The position numbers and the translations under genes were made by a program. DNA of 64,000 nucleotides from Proteus columbae (GTDB lineage: Bacteria; Pseudomonadota; Gammaproteobacteria; Enterobacterales; Enterobacteriaceae). Positions 1 through 9,709 of the stretch are shown piece by piece. How positions within the stretch are numbered: position 1 is the first letter of the stretch; the number at the start of each line of letters is the position of its first letter. The stretch lies in NCBI RefSeq assembly GCF_002777965.1, contig NZ_NGVR01000020.1, forward strand, positions 62,001 to 126,000. The letters run 5' to 3'. The notes below the pieces were generated by a model. It was not told where the DNA came from, did not search any database, and was given only the letters and a program-made list of their open reading frames with translations.

Positions 1-1195
1 ATTACTTGCGCCAAAAATAGAATTTGCAGTTCAACATCTTTATCAAAAAATCGCGGTCAATACAGCATTTCTGACTGAAAGCTTAGGTGGCATTGAGACA
101 ATTAAAAGTCTTTCTCTTGAGCCAAGATTTACACAACAATGGTATACACAAATTCATAAACTAACAGGTGAAAACGAAAAGCTTCAAAATATTGATAATT
201 TATCTCGCTTTATTGTGTCATTTATAAATAAAACAACAGTTGCACTACTCCTATGGGTAGGGGCTTGTGAAGTTATTTCGTTTTCAATGACAATAGGTCA
301 GCTTATTGCTTTTATGATGCTACTTGGCTATTGCTTACAACCTTTAGCGACAGCTATTGATGTTTGGGGAAAATATATAAAAACAAAAATAGCAATCTAT
401 AACTTACAAGATATACTTAACCTTCCTAAAGAACAAAATAATTCAATATTAGAAACAAACATTAATGGTGAAATTACTTTTAATAATGTTAGTTTTTATT
501 ACCAAAATCATACACCTGCTATTTTAAATAATATTTCATTACATATAAATAAGCATGAAGTTATTGGTATTGTTGGAACATCAGGATCAGGAAAAAGTAC
601 TTTAGCACGCATGATCTCAGGTCTTTATATTCCACAATCAGGTCATGTCGCACTTGATAACATTCCTCTTTCGCAACTTAACTTAAATAAAGTACGACAG
701 CAAATAGGTATTATTCTACAACAAAATTTTTTATTTAATCTAAGTGTGTTTGATAATATCCGACTCACTCGACAAAATGCCTCTTTAGAAGACGTTATTT
801 ACGTCGCAAAACTAACGGGCGCTCATGAATTTATTTTAAAACTGCCATTAGGTTATGACACTATTATTGCAGAGGGAGGACAATCCTTATCAGGAGGACA
901 ACGCCAACGCATTGCGATTGCAAGAGCCTTATTATCTTCACCTAAAATTTTAATCTTTGATGAAGCCACCAGCGCATTAGATGATGAATCTCAGTCCATA
1001 ATCCAAGAGCACCTTCCTCTTATTGCAAAAGAGAGAACCGTTATCATTATTGCTCATCGTCTTTCAACGGTGAGAACTTGTAATCGTATTATTGTGTTGG
1101 ATAAAGGCAACCTTATTGAAGAAGGATCCCATAAAGAATTAATTGCAAAAAACAGCCATTACAAGAGACTTTGGCAACGCCAACAAGGATGTTGA
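1..1195 (+). CDS. Type I secretion ABC exporter, first of two (5'-truncated by window edge)
   Basis: Permease-ATPase of the HlyB/RtxB exporter type, expected to sit in the inner membrane and power export of an unknown protein through a channel formed with the HlyD-like protein encoded next. The reading frame is open from base 2, so about 397 residues are visible and the N-terminus lies outside the window. Seen in order: the end of the transmembrane domain, then a complete nucleotide-binding domain with Walker A GTSGSGKST (bases about 574-600), signature LSGGQRQR (about 886-909), Walker B ILIFDEATSALD (about 948-983) and the H-loop histidine in IIAHRLS. All ATPase motifs are canonical, so this half should hydrolyse ATP. 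The stop codon is 2 bp before the adaptor start, indicating an operon. Base composition is visibly more AT-rich than in the housekeeping genes after 4788. The substrate cannot be told from this window. Confidence 0.88.
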   Translation, partial: LLAPKIEFAVQHLYQKIAVNTAFLTESLGGIETIKSLSLEPRFTQQWYTQIHKLTGENEKLQNIDNLSRFIVSFINKTTVALLLWVGACEVISFSMTIGQLIAFMMLLGYCLQPLATAIDVWGKYIKTKIAIYNLQDILNLPKEQNNSILETNINGEITFNNVSFYYQNHTPAILNNISLHINKHEVIGIVGTSGSGKSTLARMISGLYIPQSGHVALDNIPLSQLNLNKVRQQIGIILQQNFLFNLSVFDNIRLTRQNASLEDVIYVAKLTGAHEFILKLPLGYDTIIAEGGQSLSGGQRQRIAIARALLSSPKILIFDEATSALDDESQSIIQEHLPLIAKERTVIIIAHRLSTVRTCNRIIVLDKGNLIEEGSHKELIAKNSHYKRLWQRQQGC

Positions 1196-1197
1196 GT

Positions 1198-2559
1198 ATG
1201 AACCTAAATATAAAATCTGCACTCTCTAACGTATTTCAACGTAAGAAAAAGAATATCAATTATGATTTCTACCCTAATCACATTGCACTTATTGAAAAAC
1301 CTTTAACACCTTATAGTCGTTATATTGCGTCAATTATTTCATTCAGCGTTATCGCTTTTATTATGTGGGCTTATTTAGGCAAATTAAATGTACAATCACC
1401 TGCAACAGGTAAACTTATTGTTTCAGGGCATTCTCAAGTTATTCAAATTTATGAGCATAGTCGCCTTGCTGTCCTTCATGTAAAAGAGGGACAAAAAGTA
1501 AATCAAGGTGATGCATTGTTAACACTCGATATATTAGGTGTTGATGAAGAAGTTAAAGGAATACAGAAAAAAATAGATAGTCTGCTGTCATTTAAACTCC
1601 GTTACCAAGCATTAAGTCAAGGAACATCACCACAAAAACTTTATCATTTTAATAAGTTAGATGAAAAAATAAAAAAAACCATTTTTATCAGTTACCAAAA
1701 AGAGAAAGATGAATTTGAAAGTAATATAAATTTAATCGATGCTGAAATTGAAGTTAATAATAAAAATCAAACTATGATCTATAATGAATTACTGTCATTA
1801 AATGCATTAAAAGAAAATATTAAAAAACGTTTTATTCTTAAGGAAAAGCTTTTTATTAAAAAAATAATTAGTCAAATGGAATATCTAGAAAATGAAAAAG
1901 AGTTATTAGAAATAAACCGAGTCATTACAATTAAGAATGCTGAGTATCAGCTCATTAAAAGTCAAGAGAAACAATTAAATGAAAATTTGGATAAATTAGA
2001 GAAACAGAAAAAATTAGAATGGCATGATAAATATAAACAATATGAAAATGAACTATTAATTTATAGCCAAAATCTTAATCATGCTCAGAAACGACAACAG
2101 CTAAAAATTGTCCGAGCCCCCGTTACAGGTACTGTACAACAAATCAAAAATTACACACTTGGCAGTATCTTACAACCATCACAACAGGTGATGACGATAA
2201 TTCCTGATAATCAACACAATATAGCAGAAGTTAATATTCTCAATAAAGATATTGGTTTTATTCATGTAGGGCAAAAAGCAATGATAAAAATAGATGCTTT
2301 TCCTTATACACGTTATGGCACTTTAGAAGGAAATATAACTAATATCGCCAGAGATTCTGTTCAACATGAGCAATTAGGTTTAGTTTATCCCGCAACAATT
2401 GAACTAAATACGCAAATGATAGAAAGCAATAATCAACAATATAACCTTGCTCCTGGAATGTCTTTAGTCGCTGAAATTATTATCGATAGACGTCGTGTTA
2501 TTGACTATTTCTTAAGCCCAATAGAAGTTTACCGTCATAACGCACTAACAGAAAAATAA
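1198..2559 (+). CDS. HlyD/RtxD-family periplasmic adaptor (membrane fusion protein)
   Basis: Adaptor that would link the inner-membrane ABC exporters to an outer-membrane TolC-type channel. I chose the ATG at 1198 (453 aa): AAGGA at 1185-1189 lies 8 nt upstream, and the start follows the preceding stop by 2 bp. An in-frame ATG at 1171 would overlap the exporter and has no comparable ribosome site. Seen: one membrane segment at about residues 42-62 (SIISFSVIAFIMWAYLG), a split biotinyl-lipoyl-like domain (ATGKLIVSG..., then APVTGTVQQ near residue 307), a long charged coiled-coil region between them, and a C-terminal beta-barrel part. Family size is normal. No TolC homologue is in the cluster, so the outer-membrane partner is either the housekeeping TolC or encoded upstream of the window. 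Confidence 0.88.
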   Translation: MNLNIKSALSNVFQRKKKNINYDFYPNHIALIEKPLTPYSRYIASIISFSVIAFIMWAYLGKLNVQSPATGKLIVSGHSQVIQIYEHSRLAVLHVKEGQKVNQGDALLTLDILGVDEEVKGIQKKIDSLLSFKLRYQALSQGTSPQKLYHFNKLDEKIKKTIFISYQKEKDEFESNINLIDAEIEVNNKNQTMIYNELLSLNALKENIKKRFILKEKLFIKKIISQMEYLENEKELLEINRVITIKNAEYQLIKSQEKQLNENLDKLEKQKKLEWHDKYKQYENELLIYSQNLNHAQKRQQLKIVRAPVTGTVQQIKNYTLGSILQPSQQVMTIIPDNQHNIAEVNILNKDIGFIHVGQKAMIKIDAFPYTRYGTLEGNITNIARDSVQHEQLGLVYPATIELNTQMIESNNQQYNLAPGMSLVAEIIIDRRRVIDYFLSPIEVYRHNALTEK

Positions 2560-2575
2560 TAAGGTGATTAATATC

Positions 2576-4690
2576 ATGAATAATATTAATTTAGAGATAG
2601 AAAAAAAATATCACTCATCAATTATTGATGGGCTAATTTATTTCTCAAAAACACAAAATGGAAAGATAAAAAAAGAGCAAGTTATTCATTTTCTTGGTAA
2701 AGATGATCACCTTAATAAGTGGGATATTCTTGAAGCTATTCAACTTTTGGAATTAAAGGGTGATTTCTGCTTACTCGATTATAATGAGAATTTTATTATC
2801 AACACCCTTATCGAAATAAATAATTATTGGTATATTTTAAAAAAAACAAAAGAAAAAACATTAATTATTATAAACCCTACAAATAATATAAAAACTGAAC
2901 ATGTTATTGATAAAGAAAAAAAGCTGAATATATTACAACTTATTGCTAAAGAGCCCTCTTCATCATCATTATCAAAATTTAATCTAAACTGGTTTATTCC
3001 TTCTATACTAAAACAGAAAAAATCATTATTTCTATTTTTTATTTTATCTTGTTGCATTCAACTTTTTGCTCTAGTGAATCCCATTATTTTCGAAAAGTTT
3101 ATCGATACTGTTTTAACAGGGAGAAATTTATCAAATTTACATCTATTTGGTTGCCTGTTCTTCTTAATTGCTATCACGGAGCCCATATATCTTTTTTTAC
3201 GTGATAAGTTATATGCATTTATCTCTTGTCAATTAAGTGCTGAATTTTCAGGAAAAGCCTATCAACATCTCATCCGCTTACCGAACCATTTTTTTACTCA
3301 ACGCCCATCTGGACAAATCATTGCTCGTATACAAGAGCTTTCACATATCAGACAATTTATTACAGGTTCAGCATTGATGATGGTGCTTGATCTTATTTTT
3401 GTTGCTGTGTTTATCTTTGTGATGTTTATTTATTCATCAAGCTTAACGTGGATAATATTAAGTTCTTTAGTTCTTTATTTTATATTTTGGCTTATTCTCG
3501 GACCTATCATTCGTTACTGGGTAAAGCAAGAATATCAAACCAACGCGGATAATATTAGTCTACTGACAGAAGCGATAAATGGCATAGAAACCATTAAAGT
3601 GACCGCAACAGAAAATCATTTTATAGAAAAGTGGCAATACAAGTTAACCGATCATATTAATAAACGTTTTTCAGGTACTAAAAAAGCGTTATTCGCTCAG
3701 CAATTTATTTTTATTATTCATAAGATCACTACTGCAATTATTTTATGGCAAGGTGTCAATTTCATTATTAATGCACAAATGACGGTGGGTGAACTTATCG
3801 CTTTTAATTTATTTGCCGCCCATATCACACAACCTATTTTACGTTTAGCACAATGTTGGCAAGATTTTCAACAAACAGCCATTTCTCTGCGTCGTATTGG
3901 TGATATTTTAAGTCATCCCACAGAACATCAATCTCAAGGATTAGCTACCGTTCCTAAAATAACAGGGAGCATTATTTTTTCAAATGTCTATTTTCGTTAT
4001 ACAGACAAGACACCTGATGTTATTGAGTCACTTTCTTTATCTATTCCAGCAGGAAAATTTATTGGTATTACAGGGCGTTCAGGCTCAGGAAAAAGTACTC
4101 TCACACGCTTAATTCAACGTTTCTATATACCTCAACAAGGAAAAATTTATATTGATGGCATGGATTTAGCTATCGCTGATCCTTTATCTTTACGCCAAAG
4201 TATCAGTATCGTTTTACAAGATAGCTTTTTATTTAGTGGCTCTATTCTTGAAAATATTCGTTTATCAAAACCGAATGCAAGTGAAAAAGAAATAACAGAA
4301 GCCTCTCAACTTGCGGGAGCTTTAGATTTTATTGAGCAACTCCCTTTAGGATTTAATACTCAGGTAGGAGAAAGAGGCGCTAATTTATCAGGAGGGCAAT
4401 GCCAGCGTATTGCACTTGCTAGAGCCTTATTAACTAATCCACGTATTCTTATTTTAGATGAAGCAACATCCGCATTAGACTATGAGTCTGAAGCACAAAT
4501 TTTAGCGAATTTACCTCAAATTTGTAAAAATAGAACAGTGATTAGTATTGCACATCGTCTTAATACTTTAACGCATTCAGATTATATCTACGTAATAGAT
4601 AAAGGGCAGGTATTAGAAGAAGGCTCTCACTCTCATTTATTAGAAAACCATGCGCTCTATTACCAATTATGGAAGCAGCAAATCCAATAA
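2576..4690 (+). CDS. Type I secretion ABC exporter, second of two, with C39-peptidase-like N-terminus
   Basis: A 704-residue HlyB/RtxE-type exporter. The ATG at 2576 is preferred because AAGGTGA (2561-2567) sits 8 nt upstream; a GTG at 2564 lacks a ribosome site. The first 130 or so residues look like the peptidase C39-like domain of HlyB. There is no Cys-His catalytic pair there, so it would bind the substrate rather than cleave it. Then come a six-helix membrane domain (about 150-430) and an ATPase domain with Walker A GRSGSGKST (about 500-508), LSGGQCQR (about 603), Walker B ILILDEATSALD (about 622-633) and SIAHRLN. Two complete ABC exporters flanking one HlyD-type gene recalls the rtxB-rtxD-rtxE arrangement of MARTX toxin systems, where the two ABC proteins are thought to pair. 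That parallel is inference, as no toxin gene is visible. Confidence 0.87.
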   Translation: MNNINLEIEKKYHSSIIDGLIYFSKTQNGKIKKEQVIHFLGKDDHLNKWDILEAIQLLELKGDFCLLDYNENFIINTLIEINNYWYILKKTKEKTLIIINPTNNIKTEHVIDKEKKLNILQLIAKEPSSSSLSKFNLNWFIPSILKQKKSLFLFFILSCCIQLFALVNPIIFEKFIDTVLTGRNLSNLHLFGCLFFLIAITEPIYLFLRDKLYAFISCQLSAEFSGKAYQHLIRLPNHFFTQRPSGQIIARIQELSHIRQFITGSALMMVLDLIFVAVFIFVMFIYSSSLTWIILSSLVLYFIFWLILGPIIRYWVKQEYQTNADNISLLTEAINGIETIKVTATENHFIEKWQYKLTDHINKRFSGTKKALFAQQFIFIIHKITTAIILWQGVNFIINAQMTVGELIAFNLFAAHITQPILRLAQCWQDFQQTAISLRRIGDILSHPTEHQSQGLATVPKITGSIIFSNVYFRYTDKTPDVIESLSLSIPAGKFIGITGRSGSGKSTLTRLIQRFYIPQQGKIYIDGMDLAIADPLSLRQSISIVLQDSFLFSGSILENIRLSKPNASEKEITEASQLAGALDFIEQLPLGFNTQVGERGANLSGGQCQRIALARALLTNPRILILDEATSALDYESEAQILANLPQICKNRTVISIAHRLNTLTHSDYIYVIDKGQVLEEGSHSHLLENHALYYQLWKQQIQ

Positions 4691-4735
4691 TTAGGAATTA
4701 AAAATCAATAATTAAAAATTAAAAATTAATAAAGA
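4691..4735. repeat. AT-rich short tandem-like repeat after the secretion operon
   Basis: Runs of ATTAAAAAT-type units follow one another between the exporter stop and the terminator. No gene is visible. It is probably simple-sequence DNA without a function of its own. Confidence 0.4.
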
Positions 4736-4759
4736 AAAGGCTCGATATTTCGAGCCTTT
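4736..4759. terminator. Bidirectional terminator between the secretion operon and serA
   Basis: A perfect 10-bp stem, AAAGGCTCGA paired with TCGAGCCTTT, closes a 4-nt loop. A-rich flank on one side and T-rich on the other let it serve the convergent exporter (plus) and serA (minus) transcripts. Confidence 0.85.
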
Positions 4760-4787
4760 AATTTGTTATTGATAACAGCCTTAACAA

Positions 4788-6038
4788 TTAATACAACATA
4801 CGCGCGCGGATCGTACCCGGCAGAGCTTTGATTTTTTGTAACACTAATTCAGCTTGTGCTTTCGTCTGTGTTGTAATATCAATCACAACATAACCCACAT
4901 TGCCTGATGTACGTAAATACTGTGCGGCTACGTTGATATTTTCTTCGGTAAACACTTTGTTGATACTATTCATCATACCTGGGCGGTTTTCATGAATATG
5001 CAGTAAACGGTTTACATCGTCGCCGTGACTTGGCAATGAAACTTCGGGGAAGTTAACTGCTGATAATGTAGAGCCGTTATCTGAATATTTGGCTAATTTA
5101 CCCGCAACTTCGTAACCAATGTTTTCTTGTGCTTCTTGTGTTGAACCACCGATATGTGGTGTTAATATCACATTGTCGAATTTGATAAGTTCAGATACAA
5201 ACGGATCGTTAGGATCATTATTTGCACCCGGCTCTGATGGGAATACGTCAACCGCAGCACCAGATAAATGTTTTGATTCTAACGCTTGAGCCAATGCTGG
5301 AATATCAACCACAGTACCACGAGATGCGTTGACAAGAATTGCTCCCGGCTTCATGCGTTGAATTTCTTCATGACCAATCATATTTTTGGTTGATGGTGTT
5401 TCTGGCACATGTAAGCTAACAATGTCACACATATTCAATAATTCAGATAAATGGCGAATTTGTGTTGCATTACCTAATGGCAGTTTGTTTTCAATATCAT
5501 AAAAATAGACATCTAAACCCACACTTTCAGCCAAAATACCTAACTGTGTACCAATATGACCATAACCAATGATGCCCAGTTTTTTACCACGCGCTTCAAA
5601 ACAGCCTTTAGCTTGTTTATCCCAAACACCACGATGAGCTTTCGCATTGGCTTCAGGAATACGACGCAGTAATAACAGCAATTCGCCAAGCACCATCTCA
5701 GCCACGGAACGAGTGTTTGAGAAAGGAGCATTAAAAACGGGAATACCGCGGCGAGCAGCGGCATCTAAATCAACCTGATTAGTACCAATACAGAAGCATC
5801 CCACAGCAACTAATTTTTCAGCTGCTGCAAAAATTTCTTCTGTTAAGTGAGTGCGGGAACGAAGACCAACAAAACGTGCATCACGGATAGCTTCTTTTAA
5901 TTCTTCGTCCGATAATGCGCCTTTGTGATATTCAATATTGGTATAACCCGCTGCTCTTAAATTTTCTACTGCACTTTGGTGCACGCCTTCAAGAAGTAGA
6001 AACTTTATCTTTTCTTTTTCCAAAGATACTTTGACCAT
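4788..6038 (-). CDS. serA: D-3-phosphoglycerate dehydrogenase
   Basis: Catalyses the NAD-dependent oxidation of 3-phosphoglycerate to 3-phosphohydroxypyruvate, the first step of serine synthesis, in the cytoplasm. The 416-residue product aligns by eye along its whole length with E. coli SerA (410 aa), beginning VSLEKEKIKFLL. Seen: Rossmann motif GYGHIG (158-163), catalytic Arg240 (NASRGT), Glu269 (FPSEP) and His295 (TPHIGGST), and a C-terminal ACT domain (about 345-416) with HENRPGMM, the part that binds serine for feedback inhibition in the family. It is convergent with the secretion operon and lies upstream of rpiA as in E. coli. It has its own 5' region (6039-6273), in which I recognise no specific operator. 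Confidence 0.97.
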   Translation of the reverse strand: MVKVSLEKEKIKFLLLEGVHQSAVENLRAAGYTNIEYHKGALSDEELKEAIRDARFVGLRSRTHLTEEIFAAAEKLVAVGCFCIGTNQVDLDAAARRGIPVFNAPFSNTRSVAEMVLGELLLLLRRIPEANAKAHRGVWDKQAKGCFEARGKKLGIIGYGHIGTQLGILAESVGLDVYFYDIENKLPLGNATQIRHLSELLNMCDIVSLHVPETPSTKNMIGHEEIQRMKPGAILVNASRGTVVDIPALAQALESKHLSGAAVDVFPSEPGANNDPNDPFVSELIKFDNVILTPHIGGSTQEAQENIGYEVAGKLAKYSDNGSTLSAVNFPEVSLPSHGDDVNRLLHIHENRPGMMNSINKVFTEENINVAAQYLRTSGNVGYVVIDITTQTKAQAELVLQKIKALPGTIRARMLY

Positions 6039-6273
6039 TTACCCTGCCCTATCGTTATTACATTTAATGAAAAACAAAATCCTGTCTCAACAACATAACA
6101 AAAATAGAGTTTGTGGCAATACAACCGATTGCAGTGATGACAGAATAAGCGATAAAGAAAGCGATTTTCTACCGAGTAAAATGATTTTGACTTTGAAAAA
6201 GGCAGGATTTTAAAGAGAGATATAACTATGGTGTGATATATATCACTGAATTTGCAGTTTCTAAAATAATTTT

Positions 6274-6303
6274 AAAAAGAGGTCGCCATCGCCACCTCTT
6301 TTT
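6274..6303 (-). terminator. Rho-independent terminator after rpiA
   Basis: A 10-bp stem, AAAAAGAGGT with ACCTCTTTTT, surrounds a 10-nt loop just past the rpiA stop. The minus-strand product ends in a T-run. It also separates rpiA from the serA promoter region. Confidence 0.85.
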
Positions 6304-6310
6304 AGTCATC

Positions 6311-6967
6311 TTACTTAATGGTTTTAACGCCTTCAGAAGTTCCCATTAAAACGACATTTGCACCGCGGTTAGCAAATAATCCTACTGTAACCACACCAGG
6401 AATACTGTTAATTTTGTTTTCCAGTTCAATAGGGTTAAGAATTGTTAAGTTATGAACGTCTAAAATAACGTTTCCGTTATCTGTTACTACGTTTTCACGA
6501 TATTCAGGCAAGCCACCCAGTTTAACCAATTCACGAGCTACATAAGAGCGCGCCATTGGAATAACTTCAACAGGTAGAGGGAATTTACCTAATACATCAA
6601 CTTGTTTAGATTCATCAACGATACAGATAAATGTTTTCGCTACGCCAGCAATGATCTTTTCACGCGTCAATGCAGCACCACCGCCTTTGATCATCTGCAT
6701 TTGATGGTTAATTTCATCAGCACCATCAACATAGATATCTAAAGAATCAACTTCATTACAGTCGAAAACAGGAATGCCGTAACTTTTTAATTTTGCAGTT
6801 GATGCTTCTGAACTTGAAACAGTGCCTTCAATTTGACCTTTCATTGTTGCTAATGCATCAATAAAGTGAGAAGCCGTAGAGCCAGTACCGACACCCACAA
6901 TCGTGCCTGGTTTTACATATTCAAGCGCTGCCCAACCTACTGCTTTTTTCAATTCATCCTGAGTCAT
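6311..6967 (-). CDS. rpiA: Ribose-5-phosphate isomerase A
   Basis: Interconverts ribose 5-phosphate and ribulose 5-phosphate in the non-oxidative pentose phosphate pathway. The protein has 218 residues (E. coli 219). Seen: the phosphate-binding loop [11 protein letters not shown] near the N-terminus, and the active-site stretch DGADEI followed by [13 protein letters not shown], which carries the Asp, Lys and Glu residues used for catalysis in this family. It sits between serA (same strand) and argP (divergent), as in E. coli. The 160-bp gap to argP must hold both promoters. Confidence 0.97.
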   Translation of the reverse strand: MTQDELKKAVGWAALEYVKPGTIVGVGTGSTASHFIDALATMKGQIEGTVSSSEASTAKLKSYGIPVFDCNEVDSLDIYVDGADEINHQMQMIKGGGAALTREKIIAGVAKTFICIVDESKQVDVLGKFPLPVEVIPMARSYVARELVKLGGLPEYRENVVTDNGNVILDVHNLTILNPIELENKINSIPGVVTVGLFANRGANVVLMGTSEGVKTIK

Positions 6968-7127
6968 TTAAAAAACCTTATTTATCACGTTAATGGACTA
7001 AGAATAGCATATTGCATTCAAAACTAGCACGAGACACATCAAAAACTGAGAAGCAACATTTTAACTCATTACAACAAAAAATATGGCATAGTAAGCAATA
7101 GAATATAAAATCGAAGAGAGTCTGTTA

Positions 7128-8027
7128 ATGAAACGCCCTGATTATCGAGCATTACAAGCCCTTGATGCCGTCATTCGAGAACGTGGTTTTGAAAGAGCTG
7201 CGCAAAAGTTATGTATTACACAATCTGCCGTTTCTCAGCGTATCAAACAGTTAGAAAATTTATTTGGACAACCGCTATTAGTCAGAACTGTTCCACCTCA
7301 ACCTACAGAGCAAGGACAAAAATTATTAGCGCTATTGCATCAAGTAGAATTACTTGAAGAGCAATGGTTAGGTGATGAAAACAGCGGTTCTACACCTCTT
7401 TTACTCTCTTTGGCGGTGAATGCGGACAGTTTAGCAACATGGTTATTGCCCGCTTTACATCCCGTCTTAACGCAACTGCCTATTCGTCTCAATATTCAAG
7501 TGGAAGATGAAACTCGCACTCAAGAACGATTAAGACGAGGCGAAGTCGTTGGTGCAATCAGTATTCAGCCACAAGCACTACCAAGTTGCCTTGTCGATCA
7601 ATTAGGCGCTCTCGATTACCTATTCGTTGCTTCTCCTGACTTTGCTCAACGCTACTTTGCTAACGGTGTAACAAAATCTTCGTTATTAAAAGCGCCAGCA
7701 GTCGCATTTGACCATCTTGATGATATGCATCAGGCATTTTTACAACAAAATTTCGGTTTATCACCCGGTAGTGTGCCGTGTCATATCGTGAACTCTTCTG
7801 AAGCCTTTGTGCAATTAGCTAAACAAGGTTCAACCTGCTGTATGATCCCTCATCTGCAAATTGCTAATGAACTAAAAAACGGGGAGTTGGTTGATTTAAC
7901 TCCGGGGCTTTGCCAGCGACGTATGCTTTATTGGCACCGATTTGCACCAGAAAGTAGAACGATGAGAAAAGTGACAGACGCACTCATTGATTTTGGTCGT
8001 AAAGTTTTAAAACAGGATGAAGAGTAA
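7128..8027 (+). CDS. argP: LysR-type regulator ArgP (IciA)
   Basis: Transcription factor that responds to arginine and lysine. In E. coli it activates argO, the arginine exporter gene, and genes of lysine and nitrogen metabolism. It is 299 residues long, with an N-terminal winged helix-turn-helix (about 16-60; [23 protein letters not shown]) and a periplasmic-binding-type effector domain. The sequence is close to E. coli ArgP throughout. Its known target argO lies two genes downstream on the other strand. A ribosome site (AAGAGAG) precedes the ATG. Confidence 0.96.
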   Translation: MKRPDYRALQALDAVIRERGFERAAQKLCITQSAVSQRIKQLENLFGQPLLVRTVPPQPTEQGQKLLALLHQVELLEEQWLGDENSGSTPLLLSLAVNADSLATWLLPALHPVLTQLPIRLNIQVEDETRTQERLRRGEVVGAISIQPQALPSCLVDQLGALDYLFVASPDFAQRYFANGVTKSSLLKAPAVAFDHLDDMHQAFLQQNFGLSPGSVPCHIVNSSEAFVQLAKQGSTCCMIPHLQIANELKNGELVDLTPGLCQRRMLYWHRFAPESRTMRKVTDALIDFGRKVLKQDEE

Positions 8028-8053
8028 TACGCTATTTCATCTTAGTAACACAA

Positions 8054-8082
8054 AAAATAGGCTTCATATTGAAGCCTATTTT
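8054..8082. terminator. Bidirectional terminator between argP and yggE
   Basis: Perfect 12-bp stem AAAATAGGCTTC/GAAGCCTATTTT with a 5-nt loop, placed between two convergent genes and ending in T-runs on both strands. Confidence 0.9.
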
Positions 8083-8100
8083 GTTTTTATCACAGCATGG

Positions 8101-8835
8101 TTATTTAGTGCGTTTTAATTCAAAAACCACATCAACATAATCTTTAAACTCGATGCTTTGCTGTTGATAAGTTTCTTGCACAGCAGCAGGTGCTTGCGTT
8201 TTTAATGCCATTGCATCCATACGCACTTGTGCAATTGGATAAGGCGTTGCTTCTGGTGCACGATAACTTACACTATAAACTGCACCTAAATCAGCGCCGA
8301 AACCTTTTGCAACTGAACTTGCTTGATCAATCGCGTTTTTAATCGCCACTTCGCGTGCTTTCGCTTTATATTGCTCTGGATTATTGACACCAAATTCAAC
8401 GTTATTAATCTCATTTAAACCCGCCGCTAATGCACCATCAAGTAACGTATTAAGCTGTTCTAATTTCTTAATTTTAACATTAACAGTACGGGTTGCGGTA
8501 TAGCCATTAATGACTGAACGTTCTGCTTTTTTATCATACTCATAGTTCGGTTGAGTGCGGATATTAGCAGCATCAATATCTTCCTTTACAACACCATTTT
8601 CTTTTAAGAAGGCAAAATATTTTGCAACACGCTCATCAACTTGTTTCTTAGCTTGAGCGGCATCTTTTGCTCTTTCATTAACCTGAATATTTAATGTTGC
8701 CATATCAGGAGCGGCTTTAATTGTCGCATTGCCCGATGTTGTAATATGTGGTCCTTCTGGCTCCGATGCAGCGAGTGCAATGGAAGGTAATCCCAGCGTA
8801 AACATGGATGCTAATACAATCGCTTTTAATTTCAC
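8101..8835 (-). CDS. yggE: SIMPL-domain periplasmic protein YggE
   Basis: A 244-residue secreted protein of the SIMPL (DUF541) family. E. coli YggE has been linked to protection against oxidative stress, and its biochemical role is not settled. Seen: a signal peptide with cleavage expected after residue 22 (SIALA-A), then SIMPL features such as ITTSGNATIKAAPDMATL and INGYTATRTVNVKI. The start is a GTG preceded by a strong GGGGG-containing ribosome site (in CAGGGGGTTTTT). It lies between argP and argO on the same strand as argO, 86 bp after it, as in E. coli. Confidence 0.92.
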   Translation of the reverse strand: MKLKAIVLASMFTLGLPSIALAASEPEGPHITTSGNATIKAAPDMATLNIQVNERAKDAAQAKKQVDERVAKYFAFLKENGVVKEDIDAANIRTQPNYEYDKKAERSVINGYTATRTVNVKIKKLEQLNTLLDGALAAGLNEINNVEFGVNNPEQYKAKAREVAIKNAIDQASSVAKGFGADLGAVYSVSYRAPEATPYPIAQVRMDAMALKTQAPAAVQETYQQQSIEFKDYVDVVFELKRTK

Positions 8836-8921
8836 AAAAACCCCCTGACAAAATAAATTTTAATGTCCTGTTTTTAGGACTAAGAAGAACATTAGCATAT
8901 ATGATGTAAAGTTCTTTAAGA

Positions 8922-9545
8922 TTAAAAGAGAGTTTTCCATCCTTGTGCTGCTAATTGAACAGCAATAAACCACATTACACAGCCTACAAACAGATTAATA
9001 ATACGTTGAGAACGTGCTTTACTTAATATTGGAGAAAACCAAGCTGCTAGTAGTGATAACACAAAAAACCAGCTTATAGAGGCAAATACCGCACCAAATG
9101 TAAACCAAGGGCGCAGTTCTGACGTTAATTGCCCACCAATACTGCCTATCACCACAAAAGTATCTAAATAAACATGAGGATTAAGCCAAGTGACCGCAAC
9201 TAATGTCACAATCACACGCCAGCGACTTTTTACCTGATTTTCACTCTGTGATAATTCAATATCTTGTGAAAATGCAGTTTTAAATGCATTCCAGCCGTAC
9301 CATAGTAAGAACGCCACTCCTCCCCAAGTGATCAGCAATAAAAGTGTTTCTGATTGACTAAGCAATGCACTTCCACCAAAGACGCCCGCCGTGATCAAAA
9401 TAACATCACTCAAAGCGCATAATGATGCACTCATCAAATGAAACTGTTTTTTACTTCCTTGTTGTAAAACAAAGGCATTTTGAGCACCTATTGGCAAAAT
9501 CATTGCTGCACTTAATAAAAAACCCTGAAAAAAAGTTGTGAACAT
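8922..9545 (-). CDS. argO: L-arginine exporter ArgO (LysE family)
   Basis: Inner-membrane exporter of arginine, and of the toxic analogue canavanine, in E. coli. The 207-residue protein is mostly hydrophobic, with about five to six membrane segments. It opens with [26 protein letters not shown] and carries the LysE-family stretch [17 protein letters not shown]. argP is close by, and in E. coli ArgP activates this gene when arginine is high, so the region upstream of 9545 should hold an ArgP site. I cannot delimit it by eye. Confidence 0.95.
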   Translation of the reverse strand: MFTTFFQGFLLSAAMILPIGAQNAFVLQQGSKKQFHLMSASLCALSDVILITAGVFGGSALLSQSETLLLLITWGGVAFLLWYGWNAFKTAFSQDIELSQSENQVKSRWRVIVTLVAVTWLNPHVYLDTFVVIGSIGGQLTSELRPWFTFGAVFASISWFFVLSLLAAWFSPILSKARSQRIINLFVGCVMWFIAVQLAAQGWKTLF

Positions 9546-9660
9546 GCAAAATATCCTAATAATTATTCATTTAATATTGGATGAATAATAAAGGGATTTT
9601 GATATTAGAGGAAATGAATCATTCTTATTGATAATAAGAAAAACTAATGACGATAAATGC

Positions 9661-9686
9661 AAAAAAGCCACGCTATTAACGTGGCT
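9661..9686 (-). terminator. Terminator after mscS
   Basis: GCCACG (9667-9672) pairs with CGTGGC (9680-9685) around a 7-nt loop, followed on the minus strand by six T residues (AAAAAA at 9661-9666 on the plus strand). Confidence 0.82.
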
Positions 9687-9709
9687 CGATGTCATCTATT
9701 TTTGTGAGA

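Noticed and set aside
2824-3057. A 77-codon minus-strand frame in the second exporter gene
   Set aside because: Antisense shadow of a clear coding sequence in AT-rich DNA.
6031-6213. A 60-codon frame on the plus strand upstream of rpiA
   Set aside because: It starts inside serA on the opposite strand, has no family likeness or convincing ribosome site, and covers the serA promoter region.
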